64,000 bases of DNA from Clostridiales bacterium (GTDB lineage: Bacteria > Bacillota > Clostridia > Lachnospirales > Lachnospiraceae). Both the position numbers and the translations under genes were made by a program. Below, in pieces: positions 9,124 to 17,441 of the stretch. A model generated the notes under the pieces. That model did no database searches and was not told the origin of the DNA. It saw only the letters and a list, made by a program, of their open reading frames with translations. The stretch's first letter is position 1. Every line of letters begins with the position of its first letter. The stretch lies in NCBI GenBank assembly GCA_018365455.1, contig JAGZJZ010000005.1, positions 1 through 64,000 of the forward strand. Reading direction: 5' to 3'.

Positions 9124-11643
9124 ATGAATATCAGAATCAAAGGTGCGCGTCAGAATAATTTAAAAAATATCAGCGTGGAGATTCCTAAAAATAAGCTGAT
9201 TGTGTTTACAGGGCTGTCCGGCAGCGGAAAATCTACGCTGGCGATGGAGACCCTTCAGCGGGAATGCCAAAGACAATATATGGAGTCTATGGGCATGACA
9301 ATGGAGATCGGTTCCAAACCCATGGTAGACGATATCCAAGGCCTATCCCCGGCTATTTCCATCAATCAGAAAAATACCAATCGCAATCCCCGTTCCACGG
9401 TGGGCACGGTTACAGAGATTTCCCCTTATCTCAGGGTGCTGTTTTCTAAAATAGGTGAAAGGCATTGTAAACACTGCGGCAAAATGGTAGTGCCGGATTT
9501 TGGAAAAGAGACGGGAGATATCTATGCAGAACTTCCGGATCAGGGGGAAGATGCAGCAGAGATGTATGAGCAGATGATGTCTTGCCCCCATTGCGGCAAA
9601 AATATCACAGAGCTTACGGCGAGCCATTTTTCATTTAATAAGCCCTCCGGAGCATGTCCCGCCTGCAAAGGCATGGGCGTGGCAAGCATACCCGATATAC
9701 AACTTCTAATTAATAAAACAAAGAGTATAAAAGAGTTTGCCATCCATGGATGGGATCAGGTATATATTGACCGGTACGGGGCATCCATTGCCAATGCAGC
9801 AAGATATTATGGATTTGAGTTTGACCTCTCAGCACCAATTTCAGATTATTGTGAGCCGGCAATGGATTTGTTGCTTTACGGTGCCCTGAGTAAAGAATTT
9901 ACCCGGCATTTTCCTGACAAAAAACCGCCGAAAACAGTCCCGGAGGGGCGATATGAGGGGGTCATTACGAATATGATGCGCCGCTATGAGGAAAAGAGCT
10001 CCTATAGTGCAAAGCAGCGCTTTGAAAAGTATTTGATACAGCAGGAGTGTCCGGAGTGCGGAGGTATTCGTTTTAGAAAAGACATACTGGATGTCCGGGT
10101 TGCCGGTGTGAATATTAAGGAGGCACTTTCCATGCCCCTTACGGATGTATTGGACTGGCTCAATGAGCTTGAATGTAAACTTACACCGGATGCCAGAGGG
10201 GTTGTGGGGCAGGTATTGGATAATCTGGAGCGCCGCATAAAACGTATCATTGAGGCAGGGGCGGGATATCTGACACTGGACCAGCCCGGCGTATCCCTCT
10301 CGGCTGGGGAGGCCCAGAGAATTAAGCTCGCTTCTGTCCTGGGAAGCAGCCTGACGGGGGTACTTTATGTATTGGATGAGCCATCCACGGGGCTTCACAA
10401 CAGGGATACTTCTAAAATTATTGATGTTTTAATTCGGCTGAGGGATATGGGCAATACGGTGATTGTTATTGAACATAACCTTAAGATCATACAGGCGGCA
10501 GATTATATCATCGACTTTGGACCGGGGGCCGGAAGAGACGGAGGCCGGATTGTTGCGGCCGGAAAGGTATCGGATATAATTAATTGTCCGGAATCGATTA
10601 CCGGTAAATACTTAAGCGGAAAAGGATTTACCGGAAAATATCTGAAGTCTGACGGCAACGGAAAAAGTCTGGTGATCCGACATGCAAATACAAATAATCT
10701 GAAAGACTTGTGCACAGAAATCCCATTGGGGAAGTTTATTACCGTGACAGGCGTATCAGGTGCAGGTAAGTCCAGTCTGGTATTCGGGGAAGTGGCAGAA
10801 GCAGCAGATGCTTATTTCCACCAGCCCGGAAGTATGCATTGTGGGAATGTCAGCGGTTTTGAACATTTAGACGATGTGATTACGATTAATCAGACATCCA
10901 TCGGAAGATCTCCCCGTTCCAATGCGGCGACTTATACGGATATTTTTTCTGACATAAGGAATTTGTATGCCGGTATTGCTAGGAAAGAAAACATGGGATT
11001 ACAGGCAAAACACTTTTCCTATAATGTTCCAGGTGGGCGGTGCGAACATTGTCAAGGTGCCGGAAAGCTGTCAGTATCCATGAATTTTCTGCCGGATGTG
11101 GAAGTGGTCTGCCCGGTTTGCAGAGGGAAAAGGTATCAAAAACCCGTTTTAAATGTAAGATACAAAGGGTATAATATTGCTGAGGTGCTGGAGCTGAGTA
11201 TTGATGAGGCTGCGGTATTGTTTGAACAGGAAAATGATATATTGAAAAAGCTAAAAGTTCTCCAGGAAGTTGGACTTGGTTATCTTGGACTGGGACAATC
11301 TGCAGTGACGCTTTCCGGCGGTGAAGCCCAGCGGTTAAAACTGGCAAAAGAATTGTGCAAACAGACAGGCGGACTGATATTATATCTGTTTGACGAACCC
11401 ACCTGCGGACTACATCCTCAGGATACGGAGCGTTTGATCGAAGTATTCAGAAAGCTGGTTCAAATGGGCGGCAGCGTGATTGCAGCAGAACATAATCCCC
11501 AGGTGATCCGATCTTCCGACTGGGTGCTGGATCTTGGTCCGGAGGGAGGTAGTTATGGCGGACAGATTGTTGCTCAGGGAACGCCGGAGGAGGTAAAGAA
11601 GCATCCGGTTTCCGCTACCGGGAGCGTTTTGGCACAATTATGA
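9124..11643 (+). CDS. UvrA-like ABC ATPase lacking the UvrB-binding domain
   Basis: The start is ATG 9124 behind AAAGGAG; the in-frame ATG at 9094 has no ribosome site. The protein of about 839 residues carries the two UvrA ATPase halves: Walker A GLSGSGKST and GVSGAGKSS, signatures LSAGEAQR and LSGGEAQR, Walker B YVLDEPSTG and LFDEPTCG. It also has UvrA-type CxxC zinc modules (CKHC, CPHC...CPAC, CPEC, CEHC...CPVC). Only about 45 residues separate CKHCG from CPHCG, where canonical UvrA carries the UvrB-interaction domain. That matches UvrA2/DrrC-type paralogues linked to drug tolerance rather than excision repair. A double-MerR regulator gene follows. Confidence 0.88.
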   Translation: MNIRIKGARQNNLKNISVEIPKNKLIVFTGLSGSGKSTLAMETLQRECQRQYMESMGMTMEIGSKPMVDDIQGLSPAISINQKNTNRNPRSTVGTVTEISPYLRVLFSKIGERHCKHCGKMVVPDFGKETGDIYAELPDQGEDAAEMYEQMMSCPHCGKNITELTASHFSFNKPSGACPACKGMGVASIPDIQLLINKTKSIKEFAIHGWDQVYIDRYGASIANAARYYGFEFDLSAPISDYCEPAMDLLLYGALSKEFTRHFPDKKPPKTVPEGRYEGVITNMMRRYEEKSSYSAKQRFEKYLIQQECPECGGIRFRKDILDVRVAGVNIKEALSMPLTDVLDWLNELECKLTPDARGVVGQVLDNLERRIKRIIEAGAGYLTLDQPGVSLSAGEAQRIKLASVLGSSLTGVLYVLDEPSTGLHNRDTSKIIDVLIRLRDMGNTVIVIEHNLKIIQAADYIIDFGPGAGRDGGRIVAAGKVSDIINCPESITGKYLSGKGFTGKYLKSDGNGKSLVIRHANTNNLKDLCTEIPLGKFITVTGVSGAGKSSLVFGEVAEAADAYFHQPGSMHCGNVSGFEHLDDVITINQTSIGRSPRSNAATYTDIFSDIRNLYAGIARKENMGLQAKHFSYNVPGGRCEHCQGAGKLSVSMNFLPDVEVVCPVCRGKRYQKPVLNVRYKGYNIAEVLELSIDEAAVLFEQENDILKKLKVLQEVGLGYLGLGQSAVTLSGGEAQRLKLAKELCKQTGGLILYLFDEPTCGLHPQDTERLIEVFRKLVQMGGSVIAAEHNPQVIRSSDWVLDLGPEGGSYGGQIVAQGTPEEVKKHPVSATGSVLAQL

Positions 11644-11711
11644 GCTGTTAGCTATGAAGCTTGCGTTTCGGTACGCTCTCCTTTACACTAGAAAGCCGAA
11701 AGCCGAAAGCC

Positions 11712-11770
11712 GGCAGTCGCCAAATGAACGCGCCAGCGTGTCCGTTTGGCTCGTTGCCCGCGGGAATAAA
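11712..11770 (-). repeat. Dispersed intergenic repeat, copy 2 (5'-truncated)
   Basis: It matches the GGCAGTCGCCAAATG...GTCCGTTTGGC hairpin plus the GTTGCCCGCGGGAATAAA end of the element at 61720-61846 in reverse orientation. The half with the GTTGCTGAACG hairpin is absent. Just upstream (11691-11713) is a short GAAAGCC tandem repeat. Confidence 0.8.
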
Positions 11771-11831
11771 TGTATTTGCTTGCTGAAGGAATCAGCCGTA
11801 ATATGAAGAAATAGAATGGAGGTGTAGGAAA

Positions 11832-12590
11832 ATGAACACATACAAGACTGCGGATATCGCCAGAATGTTTGATATACATGTAAATACTGTGCGCCTATAC
11901 GAGAAATGCAGACTGATTCCACAACCGGAAAGATTAAGCAATGGTTACCGTGTGTTTACGGATCTGCATGTGGAGCAGTTCAAATTAGCCAGAGCTGCGC
12001 TTCAGACGGAGATGCTGCAGAATGGTTTACGTAAAAAGGCGGTTGACATAATAAAAACTTCCGCGGCTGGTGATTATGAGAAAGCGGAGGAATTAACCCG
12101 TCACTATATAGACCAGGTGGAAATAGAGATCAGTAATGCCGAAGAAGCAATTCAGATTACCCATAAGTTATTATCCAGTATGGAAACGGAACCGAATAAC
12201 AAGGATTTTTTGTTAACAAGAAAGGACACGGCACATTATCTTCATGTTACGATTGATACTTTGCGAAATTGGGAACTAAATGGACTTTTTACCGTTAAAC
12301 GGCTGAAAAATGGATATCGTGTATACTCGGCAGATGATTTGCAGCGTCTAAAAATAATCCGTTCTCTCCGCTGTGCCAATTATTCCCTTTCTTCTATATT
12401 AAGAATGCTAAATGCGCTGTCAATAGATCCGGGGACAAATATCCGGGAAATCATTAATACCCCAAAGCAGGATGATGATATCATAACTGCATGTGATAAA
12501 CTCCTTACATCTTTGCAGGAGGCAAAAGAAAATGCGTTATTTGCAGCGGGACAGATCGAGATAATGAAAAGAATGGCAGGGACAGTATAG
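11832..12590 (+). CDS. Transcriptional regulator with two tandem MerR winged helices
   Basis: The 252-residue protein contains two complete MerR-type winged HTH modules in one chain. The first is at residues about 4-55 (YKTADIARMF...GYRVFTDLHVEQFKLAR). The second is at about 127-180 (LLTRKDTAHYLHV...GYRVYSADDLQRLKIIR). Each ends with the wing motif NGYRV. A helical linker joins them and a short helical tail follows. Ordinary MerR proteins have one HTH and work as dimers; here one chain could occupy both half-sites. It lies between the UvrA-like gene and a promoter with the 19-bp spacer and spacer palindrome typical of MerR targets (12652-12682, before larE). Either neighbour could be its target. 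Confidence 0.85.
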   Translation: MNTYKTADIARMFDIHVNTVRLYEKCRLIPQPERLSNGYRVFTDLHVEQFKLARAALQTEMLQNGLRKKAVDIIKTSAAGDYEKAEELTRHYIDQVEIEISNAEEAIQITHKLLSSMETEPNNKDFLLTRKDTAHYLHVTIDTLRNWELNGLFTVKRLKNGYRVYSADDLQRLKIIRSLRCANYSLSSILRMLNALSIDPGTNIREIINTPKQDDDIITACDKLLTSLQEAKENALFAAGQIEIMKRMAGTV

Positions 12591-12651
12591 AAGTAAAGGT
12601 CCAACGAAAGTTCTAAGGAAAGTTTAAATGAGAGTTCAGATGAAAAAGTAC

Positions 12652-12682
12652 TTGACTTAAAGCAGACTTTAAGTGCTAATCT
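12652..12682 (+). promoter_or_regulatory. MerR-type promoter ahead of larE
   Basis: TTGACT (12652-12657) and TAATCT (12677-12682) are separated by 19 bp, too long for normal sigma-A use but standard for MerR-activated promoters. A perfect 8-bp inverted repeat, ACTTAAAG-CAGA-CTTTAAGT (12655-12674), fills the spacer, where MerR dimers bind and twist the DNA. It lies 62 bp after the double-MerR gene and 85 bp before larE. Confidence 0.65.
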
Positions 12683-12698
12683 ATAGAAAAACAGACTT

Positions 12699-12725
12699 GT
12701 GCTCTATCCAGAAACGATAGAGCAC
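12699..12725 (+). other. 5'-UTR stem-loop before larE
   Basis: GTGCTCTATC (12699-12708) pairs perfectly with GATAGAGCAC (12716-12725) around a 7-base loop. It lies just downstream of the predicted start site of the larE promoter. No T-run follows, so it is more likely an mRNA 5'-end stabiliser than a terminator. Confidence 0.6.
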
Positions 12726-12766
12726 TTGTATAAACATAGGAAAAAGAAGAAAGGCATACTGCATAC

Positions 12767-13549
12767 ATGGATAAACTTGAATTATTGAAGAATAGGCTGA
12801 TAGAACTAAATAAAGTGGCAATTGCATATTCCGGAGGCGTAGACTCTAATTTTCTGGTGTCAGTAGCCAGAGAAACCCTGGGAAAAAATAATGTCCTTGC
12901 AGTATTGTGCAGCGGAGCCATGCTTGCACAAGGGGATTATGAAGAAGCGGTTCAACTGCTGGAAGACAGGGATGTGCAGTATGAAATTCTTGCTATGGAT
13001 GTTTTCACAGTGCCTGAATTTGCCGGTAACGATAAGAAAAGGTGCTATTTTTGCAAAAAGAATTTAATGTCAAAAATTATGGAAACGGCAAAAACACATG
13101 GTTATGAAGTAGTGTTGGATGGAAAGAATCTGGATGATGCAAAGGTATACCGCCCGGGGGCTGCTGCTGCCGAAGAACTGGGAATCTGTTCACTTTTATA
13201 TGAGTGTGGATTTTCTAAACAGGATATCAGGAATGCGAGCAGGGAACTTGGGATTATTACCTGGAATAAACCCTCTAATGCTTGTCTGGCATCACGTTTT
13301 CCCTATGGAACCCGATTGACTCCTGAAAAATTAAAACAGGCAGAGGATGCGGAACGCTGTCTGAAGGAACTTGGTATTTTTTCTGGCAGGATTCGGGTAC
13401 ACGACAGAATTGCCCGGGTTGAGGTTGGAAAAGAGGATTTTCAATGTCTTTTGGAAAATACGGACTTTGTAAGCAAAGTTAAGGCGTGTGGATTTGATTA
13501 TGTCACTTTGGATTTGGAAGGCTTCCGCAGCGGAAGTTTTGATGTATAA
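12767..13549 (+). CDS. larE: LarE, ATP-dependent sacrificial sulfur insertase
   Basis: The 260-residue PP-loop enzyme has SGGVDSNF near residue 22. A CYFCKK segment lies near residue 87. The SNACLASRFPYG segment near 170 carries the cysteine expected to donate sulfur. LarE adenylates the carboxylates of the LarB product (P2CMN) and installs the two thiocarboxylate sulfurs of the nickel-pincer nucleotide cofactor. larB and larC follow in order, which confirms the assignment. In some LarE proteins a [4Fe-4S] cluster bound by three cysteines replaces the sacrificial mechanism. This protein has several cysteines (CYFCKK and SNAC), so that option should be considered. Confidence 0.93.
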   Translation: MDKLELLKNRLIELNKVAIAYSGGVDSNFLVSVARETLGKNNVLAVLCSGAMLAQGDYEEAVQLLEDRDVQYEILAMDVFTVPEFAGNDKKRCYFCKKNLMSKIMETAKTHGYEVVLDGKNLDDAKVYRPGAAAAEELGICSLLYECGFSKQDIRNASRELGIITWNKPSNACLASRFPYGTRLTPEKLKQAEDAERCLKELGIFSGRIRVHDRIARVEVGKEDFQCLLENTDFVSKVKACGFDYVTLDLEGFRSGSFDV

Positions 13550-13636
13550 CAAAAAGCATAAAAAATTTATTCGAATAGCTTAGAAAAGCTGCGAGGGAAT
13601 GTTTCGGATACATGTGAGTGGAAAGTTGGTGGAGAC

Positions 13637-14389
13637 GTGGAAGTAAAAGAAATATTAGAAAAGTTAAATGCTCATGAAATTTCTGTTGCCGAAGCAGAAA
13701 ATAGGATGAAAGCAGAAACTTTTGATGACCTGGGATATGCGATGATTGATTATCAGAGAAAGATCAGGACGGGTGTTTCCGAGGTGATCTACTGTGAAGG
13801 AAAAACCAGGGAACAGGTTGCTGGAATCGTGGAAAATATGATTTCACATCAGGTTATGAACATACTTGGCACGAGATGTTCTGCAGAAAAATATGAGGCA
13901 GTTAAAAAGATATGCCCGGAAATAGAATATGAAGCAGATGCCCGGATTATCCAGTATAATCGGGAACCTGTAGCTATGAATAAAGGGATTGTGGCAGTGG
14001 CATGTGCAGGAACATCTGATCTGCCGGTTGCCAGGGAGGCTGCCATTACAGCACGTTTTCTGGGAAACCACGTAGAAGAAATCTACGATGTGGGCGTCGC
14101 AGGGATACACAGGCTTTTGTCAAAACTGGACGTGATAACCAGAGCGAATGTGGTAATCGCAGTTGCCGGAATGGAAGGGGCGCTTGCTTCTGTTGTGGGT
14201 GGATTGACGGATAAACCTGTTATTGCGGTGCCTACGTCTGTGGGATACGGAGCAAACTTCGGCGGTGTTGCGCCTCTGCTGGCGATGCTGAACAGCTGTG
14301 CCAGCGGAATCAGCGTGGTTAATATAGATAATGGTTTCGGAGCAGGCTATATGGCACACAGTATAAATAGTCTGGGAGGAAAAGAATAA
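13637..14389 (+). CDS. larB: LarB, nicotinate adenine dinucleotide carboxylase/hydrolase
   Basis: The 250-residue protein starts at GTG 13637, with GGTGGAG just upstream. The C-terminal half resembles the PurE/AIR carboxylase fold: VACAGTSDLPVAREA near residue 115 and the Gly-rich VGYGANFGGVAPLLAM near 195. LarB carboxylates the pyridinium ring of NaAD and cleaves its phosphoanhydride to give the P2CMN precursor. The stop codon TAA directly abuts the larC ATG, so the two are translationally linked. Confidence 0.93.
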   Translation: MEVKEILEKLNAHEISVAEAENRMKAETFDDLGYAMIDYQRKIRTGVSEVIYCEGKTREQVAGIVENMISHQVMNILGTRCSAEKYEAVKKICPEIEYEADARIIQYNREPVAMNKGIVAVACAGTSDLPVAREAAITARFLGNHVEEIYDVGVAGIHRLLSKLDVITRANVVIAVAGMEGALASVVGGLTDKPVIAVPTSVGYGANFGGVAPLLAMLNSCASGISVVNIDNGFGAGYMAHSINSLGGKE

Positions 14390-15799
14390 ATGCAGAAGAA
14401 AAAAATATTGTTCTTCGACTGTTTTTCAGGAATTAGCGGAGATATGACTCTTGGAGCACTGCTGGATCTGGGGCTGGACCGGCAGACTTTTCTGAATGAA
14501 TTGGAAAAGTTACATGTGGACGGATATAAGATCAGTTTCGATAAAGCGGTAAAAAACGGGATTACAGGTAATTATGTGAAAGTACATCTGGCGGATGGAT
14601 GTTATGGTGAAGAAGAACATGATGGAGGACGCGAACACCATGGAGTGCATCATCATGCTGGAGAGCATAAATCCTATGGAGCGGATAACCATGATGGAGA
14701 ACGCGAACACTTTGAAGGACATAATCATCATGGAGAGCATACCCGTCATTTAGAATATGAGAGCCATGGAGAACATTTACATCAAATACCTCATGAACAT
14801 CACCATGATTCCAAGGAGCATTTTCATGAACATCGAAACTTAACAGACATTAACCGCATAATTGATGCAAGCGGGATTGCGCCAGGAGCAAAGGATCTGG
14901 CAAAGCGTATTTTTCTGCGTGTGGCAAAGGCGGAAGGAAAAGTACATAACAGGAAACTGGAAGAAGTGCATTTTCACGAAGTAGGGGCAGTGGATTCTAT
15001 AGTGGACATTGTTGGAACCGCAATTTTAATGGATATGCTCCGCCCGGATATGGTGTGTGCTTCTGTAATTCAGGACGGCAGAGGATTTGTGAAGTGCCAG
15101 CATGGAAAACTGGCGGTTCCGGTACCGGCTGTTTCTGAGATTTTTGCAGACAGTGGTGCGGTAACCAGACAGATAGACATTGAAACAGAATTGGTAACAC
15201 CTACCGGTGCTGCAATCATCGCAGAACTGGCATCTTCTTATGGTAATATGCCAGAAATGAACGTCCGAAAGATCGGATGGGGTGCGGGGACGAAAGATTT
15301 AGAGATTCCCAATCTTCTTAAAGTCAGCCTGGGCGAATATGTGGAATCAGACGTGGATTTTACGGATAAAGAGGATCCGGTAATGGTTCTGGAAACCAAT
15401 CTGGATGACTGCACCGGAGAACACCTGGGGTACGTCATGGAGCGGCTTTTTGAACAGGGGGCATTGGATGTGTTTTTTACACCAATATTTATGAAGAAAA
15501 ACAGGCCGGCATACCGAATGACTGTAATTTGTACACCGGTTGATATGAGAAAAATGGAAGAATTAATCTTTAGGCATACTACAACGATTGGTTTGCGCAA
15601 AAGATTGGAGAACCGCACTGTTTTGCCAAGGAAAAAAGATGTACTTCATACAAAATATGGGGAGCTGGAAGTAAAAATAGCTGCAGTCGGTACTGAAGAA
15701 AGAATATACCCGGAGTATGAAAGTGCAAAGAAACTGGCAACGCAGCATGGGGTGCCGTTAAATGAAATATACCGGTGCACCTGTGGGGATACAAAATGA
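14390..15799 (+). CDS. larC: LarC, nickel-pincer cofactor nickel insertase, His-rich insert
   Basis: The 469-residue protein begins with FFDCFSGISGDM, a hallmark of LarC (DUF111). LarC uses CTP to insert nickel into the thiolated pincer nucleotide. Residues 77-148 form a hydrophilic insert with 24 histidines (HHH, HEHHH, HFHEH), likely a nickel-storage or capture arm. The catalytic body resumes at LTDINRIIDAS. In Lactiplantibacillus plantarum larC is split and needs a programmed frameshift; here it is one uninterrupted frame. The insert is built from short DNA repeats (CATGGAGAGCAT-like), so its length probably varies between strains. Confidence 0.93.
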   Translation: MQKKKILFFDCFSGISGDMTLGALLDLGLDRQTFLNELEKLHVDGYKISFDKAVKNGITGNYVKVHLADGCYGEEEHDGGREHHGVHHHAGEHKSYGADNHDGEREHFEGHNHHGEHTRHLEYESHGEHLHQIPHEHHHDSKEHFHEHRNLTDINRIIDASGIAPGAKDLAKRIFLRVAKAEGKVHNRKLEEVHFHEVGAVDSIVDIVGTAILMDMLRPDMVCASVIQDGRGFVKCQHGKLAVPVPAVSEIFADSGAVTRQIDIETELVTPTGAAIIAELASSYGNMPEMNVRKIGWGAGTKDLEIPNLLKVSLGEYVESDVDFTDKEDPVMVLETNLDDCTGEHLGYVMERLFEQGALDVFFTPIFMKKNRPAYRMTVICTPVDMRKMEELIFRHTTTIGLRKRLENRTVLPRKKDVLHTKYGELEVKIAAVGTEERIYPEYESAKKLATQHGVPLNEIYRCTCGDTK

Positions 15800-15838
15800 G
15801 GAAACTGTAGATCTAATATAAAATAGGAGGATTCCGTA

Positions 15839-16963
15839 ATGAGTGAGAAATTTTTAGGATCAGAGATTAAAAAATTGGGGTTTGGAATGATGCGTCTTCC
15901 AATGCTGGAGGATAACACCATTGATGTGGAGCAGACGAAAAAAATGGTAGACCTGTATATGGAAAAAGGATTTACATATTTTGATACAGCGTATCCATAT
16001 CTGGATGGACATTCCGAGGAAGCAGTTAAAGCTTCGTTAACCAGCAGATACCCCAGGGACAGCTACCAGCTCGCTACAAAGCTTCCCGTTTGGCTGGTAA
16101 ATGCAAAAGAAGATGTGGCTAAAATCTTTAACACCCAGTTAGAACGTACCGGTGCAGGCTATTTTGATTTCTATCTGCTGCATGCAATTGACCGGAATAA
16201 GGCATTAAAGTACGATGAATATGACACCTGGGAATTTATGAAAGAACAAAAAGAAAAAGGTCTGATTAAACATTATGGATTTTCTTTCCATGATACAGCT
16301 GACTGTCTGGATGAAATACTGCAAAAACATCCGGATGCAGAATTTGTACAGCTTCAGATTAATTATTGTGATTGGGATGACAGCATTATACAGGCAAAGA
16401 AATGTTATGATGTGGCAAGAAAACATAACAAGCCGGTAATCATTATGGAGCCGGTTAAAGGCGGAACACTGGCAGCATTGACACCTGAACTGGATGAAAT
16501 ATTTAAAAAAGCAAGGCCGGATCATTCCGTTGCATCCTGGGCACTGCGTTTTGCGGCCTCCCTGGAAGGCGTCATCACAGTTTTAAGCGGAATGTCAAAT
16601 ATGGAACAGATGGAAGATAATTTAAGCTTCATGGCAGAGTTTGAAAAAATCACAGATGAAGATCAGAAGGTCATTGATGATGTTACTGACAAGCTTAAAA
16701 ATATGCCGCTTATTCCATGTACAAACTGCCAGTATTGTATGGAAGTCTGTCCACAGCAGATTCCGATTCCGGAAATCTTCAAGGCAATGAACAAAAATGC
16801 TACCTTTAAAAATCTGGAAGATGCAAAAAATGAATATGGCTTTGTAACAGGCGGCTGCAGTAAGGCATCGGATTGCCTGCAATGCGGAGCTTGTGAGGCT
16901 CAGTGCCCGCAGCATATTGAAATAATAACAGAACTTCAGAATGCAGCTCAAATGTTTGAGTAA
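15839..16963 (+). CDS. Aldo/keto reductase with C-terminal [4Fe-4S] ferredoxin motifs
   Basis: The 374-residue protein has an aldo/keto reductase barrel (LGFGMMRLP at the start, FDTAYPY with the catalytic tyrosine, LATKLPVW with the lysine, LLHA with the histidine). It is followed by a cysteine-rich tail with two motifs, CTNCQYCMEVCP and CLQCGACEAQCP, each fitting one [4Fe-4S] cluster. Such proteins are common in anaerobic Firmicutes, but their substrates are mostly unknown. It follows larC by 39 bases with its own AGGAGG, so it may share the lar transcript. A role in 2-hydroxyacid or sugar redox chemistry tied to a nickel-pincer enzyme is only a guess. Confidence 0.88.
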   Translation: MSEKFLGSEIKKLGFGMMRLPMLEDNTIDVEQTKKMVDLYMEKGFTYFDTAYPYLDGHSEEAVKASLTSRYPRDSYQLATKLPVWLVNAKEDVAKIFNTQLERTGAGYFDFYLLHAIDRNKALKYDEYDTWEFMKEQKEKGLIKHYGFSFHDTADCLDEILQKHPDAEFVQLQINYCDWDDSIIQAKKCYDVARKHNKPVIIMEPVKGGTLAALTPELDEIFKKARPDHSVASWALRFAASLEGVITVLSGMSNMEQMEDNLSFMAEFEKITDEDQKVIDDVTDKLKNMPLIPCTNCQYCMEVCPQQIPIPEIFKAMNKNATFKNLEDAKNEYGFVTGGCSKASDCLQCGACEAQCPQHIEIITELQNAAQMFE

Positions 16964-16993
16964 AGGCGTTTGAGTAAAGTACGAAAAAAACTA

Positions 16994-17023
16994 TTGACAA
17001 TCCGGGAGCATCAAAGTTATAAT
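16994..17023 (+). promoter_or_regulatory. Promoter of the ilvBN T-box transcript
   Basis: A consensus TTGACA (16994-16999) and TATAAT (17018-17023) are separated by 18 bp. They lie about 420 bp upstream of ilvB, leaving room for a full T-box leader. Confidence 0.8.
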
Positions 17024-17039
17024 AAAAAATATCAGAAAT

Positions 17040-17374
17040 GCATATATTATAAAATGACAAATGCAGTGATGAGGAGGAGTACATACTCACCGAAGTTCCA
17101 GAGAAAAGATGGTTGGTGCGAATCTTTAACAAGGAAGTATGGAAGTAGCCTTTGAGCAGTGGACTGAACAGGATTACCTAAGTAGGCTTCAACGGAATTT
17201 TCCACCGTTACAGGGAAAGCAGTATCGATTTTTCCGTACTGAAATGAGAAGTTATCATGTCAGTAGAGGATTATCCGTATTGACAGAGTGCAAAGATTAT
17301 TCTTTGAATTTAGGTGGTAACACGGATCACAGCGTATTCGCCCTAAGCTAATTTTATTAGCTTAGGGTTTTTTT
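17040..17374 (+). ncRNA. T-box riboswitch leader of ilvBN, probably valine-specific
   Basis: Stem I shows the loop-E AGTA (17078-17081), a stem CATAC/GTATG (17082-17086/17137-17141), and an apical GGTTGGTGCGAA segment (17111-17122). The T-box proper is AGGTGGTAACACGG (17312-17325); its TGGT pairs with the ACCA end of uncharged tRNA. A terminator follows. In the specifier loop (GAAGTAG, 17142-17148) the triplet GTA at 17145-17147 is followed by the expected purine, which suggests tRNA-Val. I infer that specificity from geometry, and it is less certain than the T-box call. Uncharged tRNA would stabilise the antiterminator and switch on ilvBN. Confidence 0.88.
17341..17374 (+). terminator. T-box intrinsic terminator
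   Basis: CCCTAAGCTAA (17341-17351) pairs with TTAGCTTAGGG (17357-17367) around a short loop, followed by seven T. It competes with the antiterminator formed by the T-box sequence just upstream. Confidence 0.92.
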
Positions 17375-17415
17375 ATTCCCGCGAGCAGCGACAGGAGCGG
17401 AAGCGGAGAACAATA
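17372..17415 (+). repeat. Dispersed intergenic repeat, copy 3 (internal deletion)
   Basis: TTTATTCCCGCG...GGAGCGGAAGCGGAGAACAATA joins the two outer ends of the element at 61720-61846 and lacks both internal hairpins. It sits between the T-box terminator and the ilvB ribosome site, so the element appears to have entered the leader and then lost its core. Confidence 0.72.
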
Positions 17416-17441
17416 ATGGATTTTGTAAAGGAGGAAATACA

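Noticed and set aside
14390..15799. Programmed frameshift in larC as in lactobacilli
   Set aside because: The gene is one continuous frame through both halves.
17139..17351. 70-residue open frame before ilvB
   Set aside because: It lies entirely in the T-box leader; the conserved RNA elements explain the sequence.
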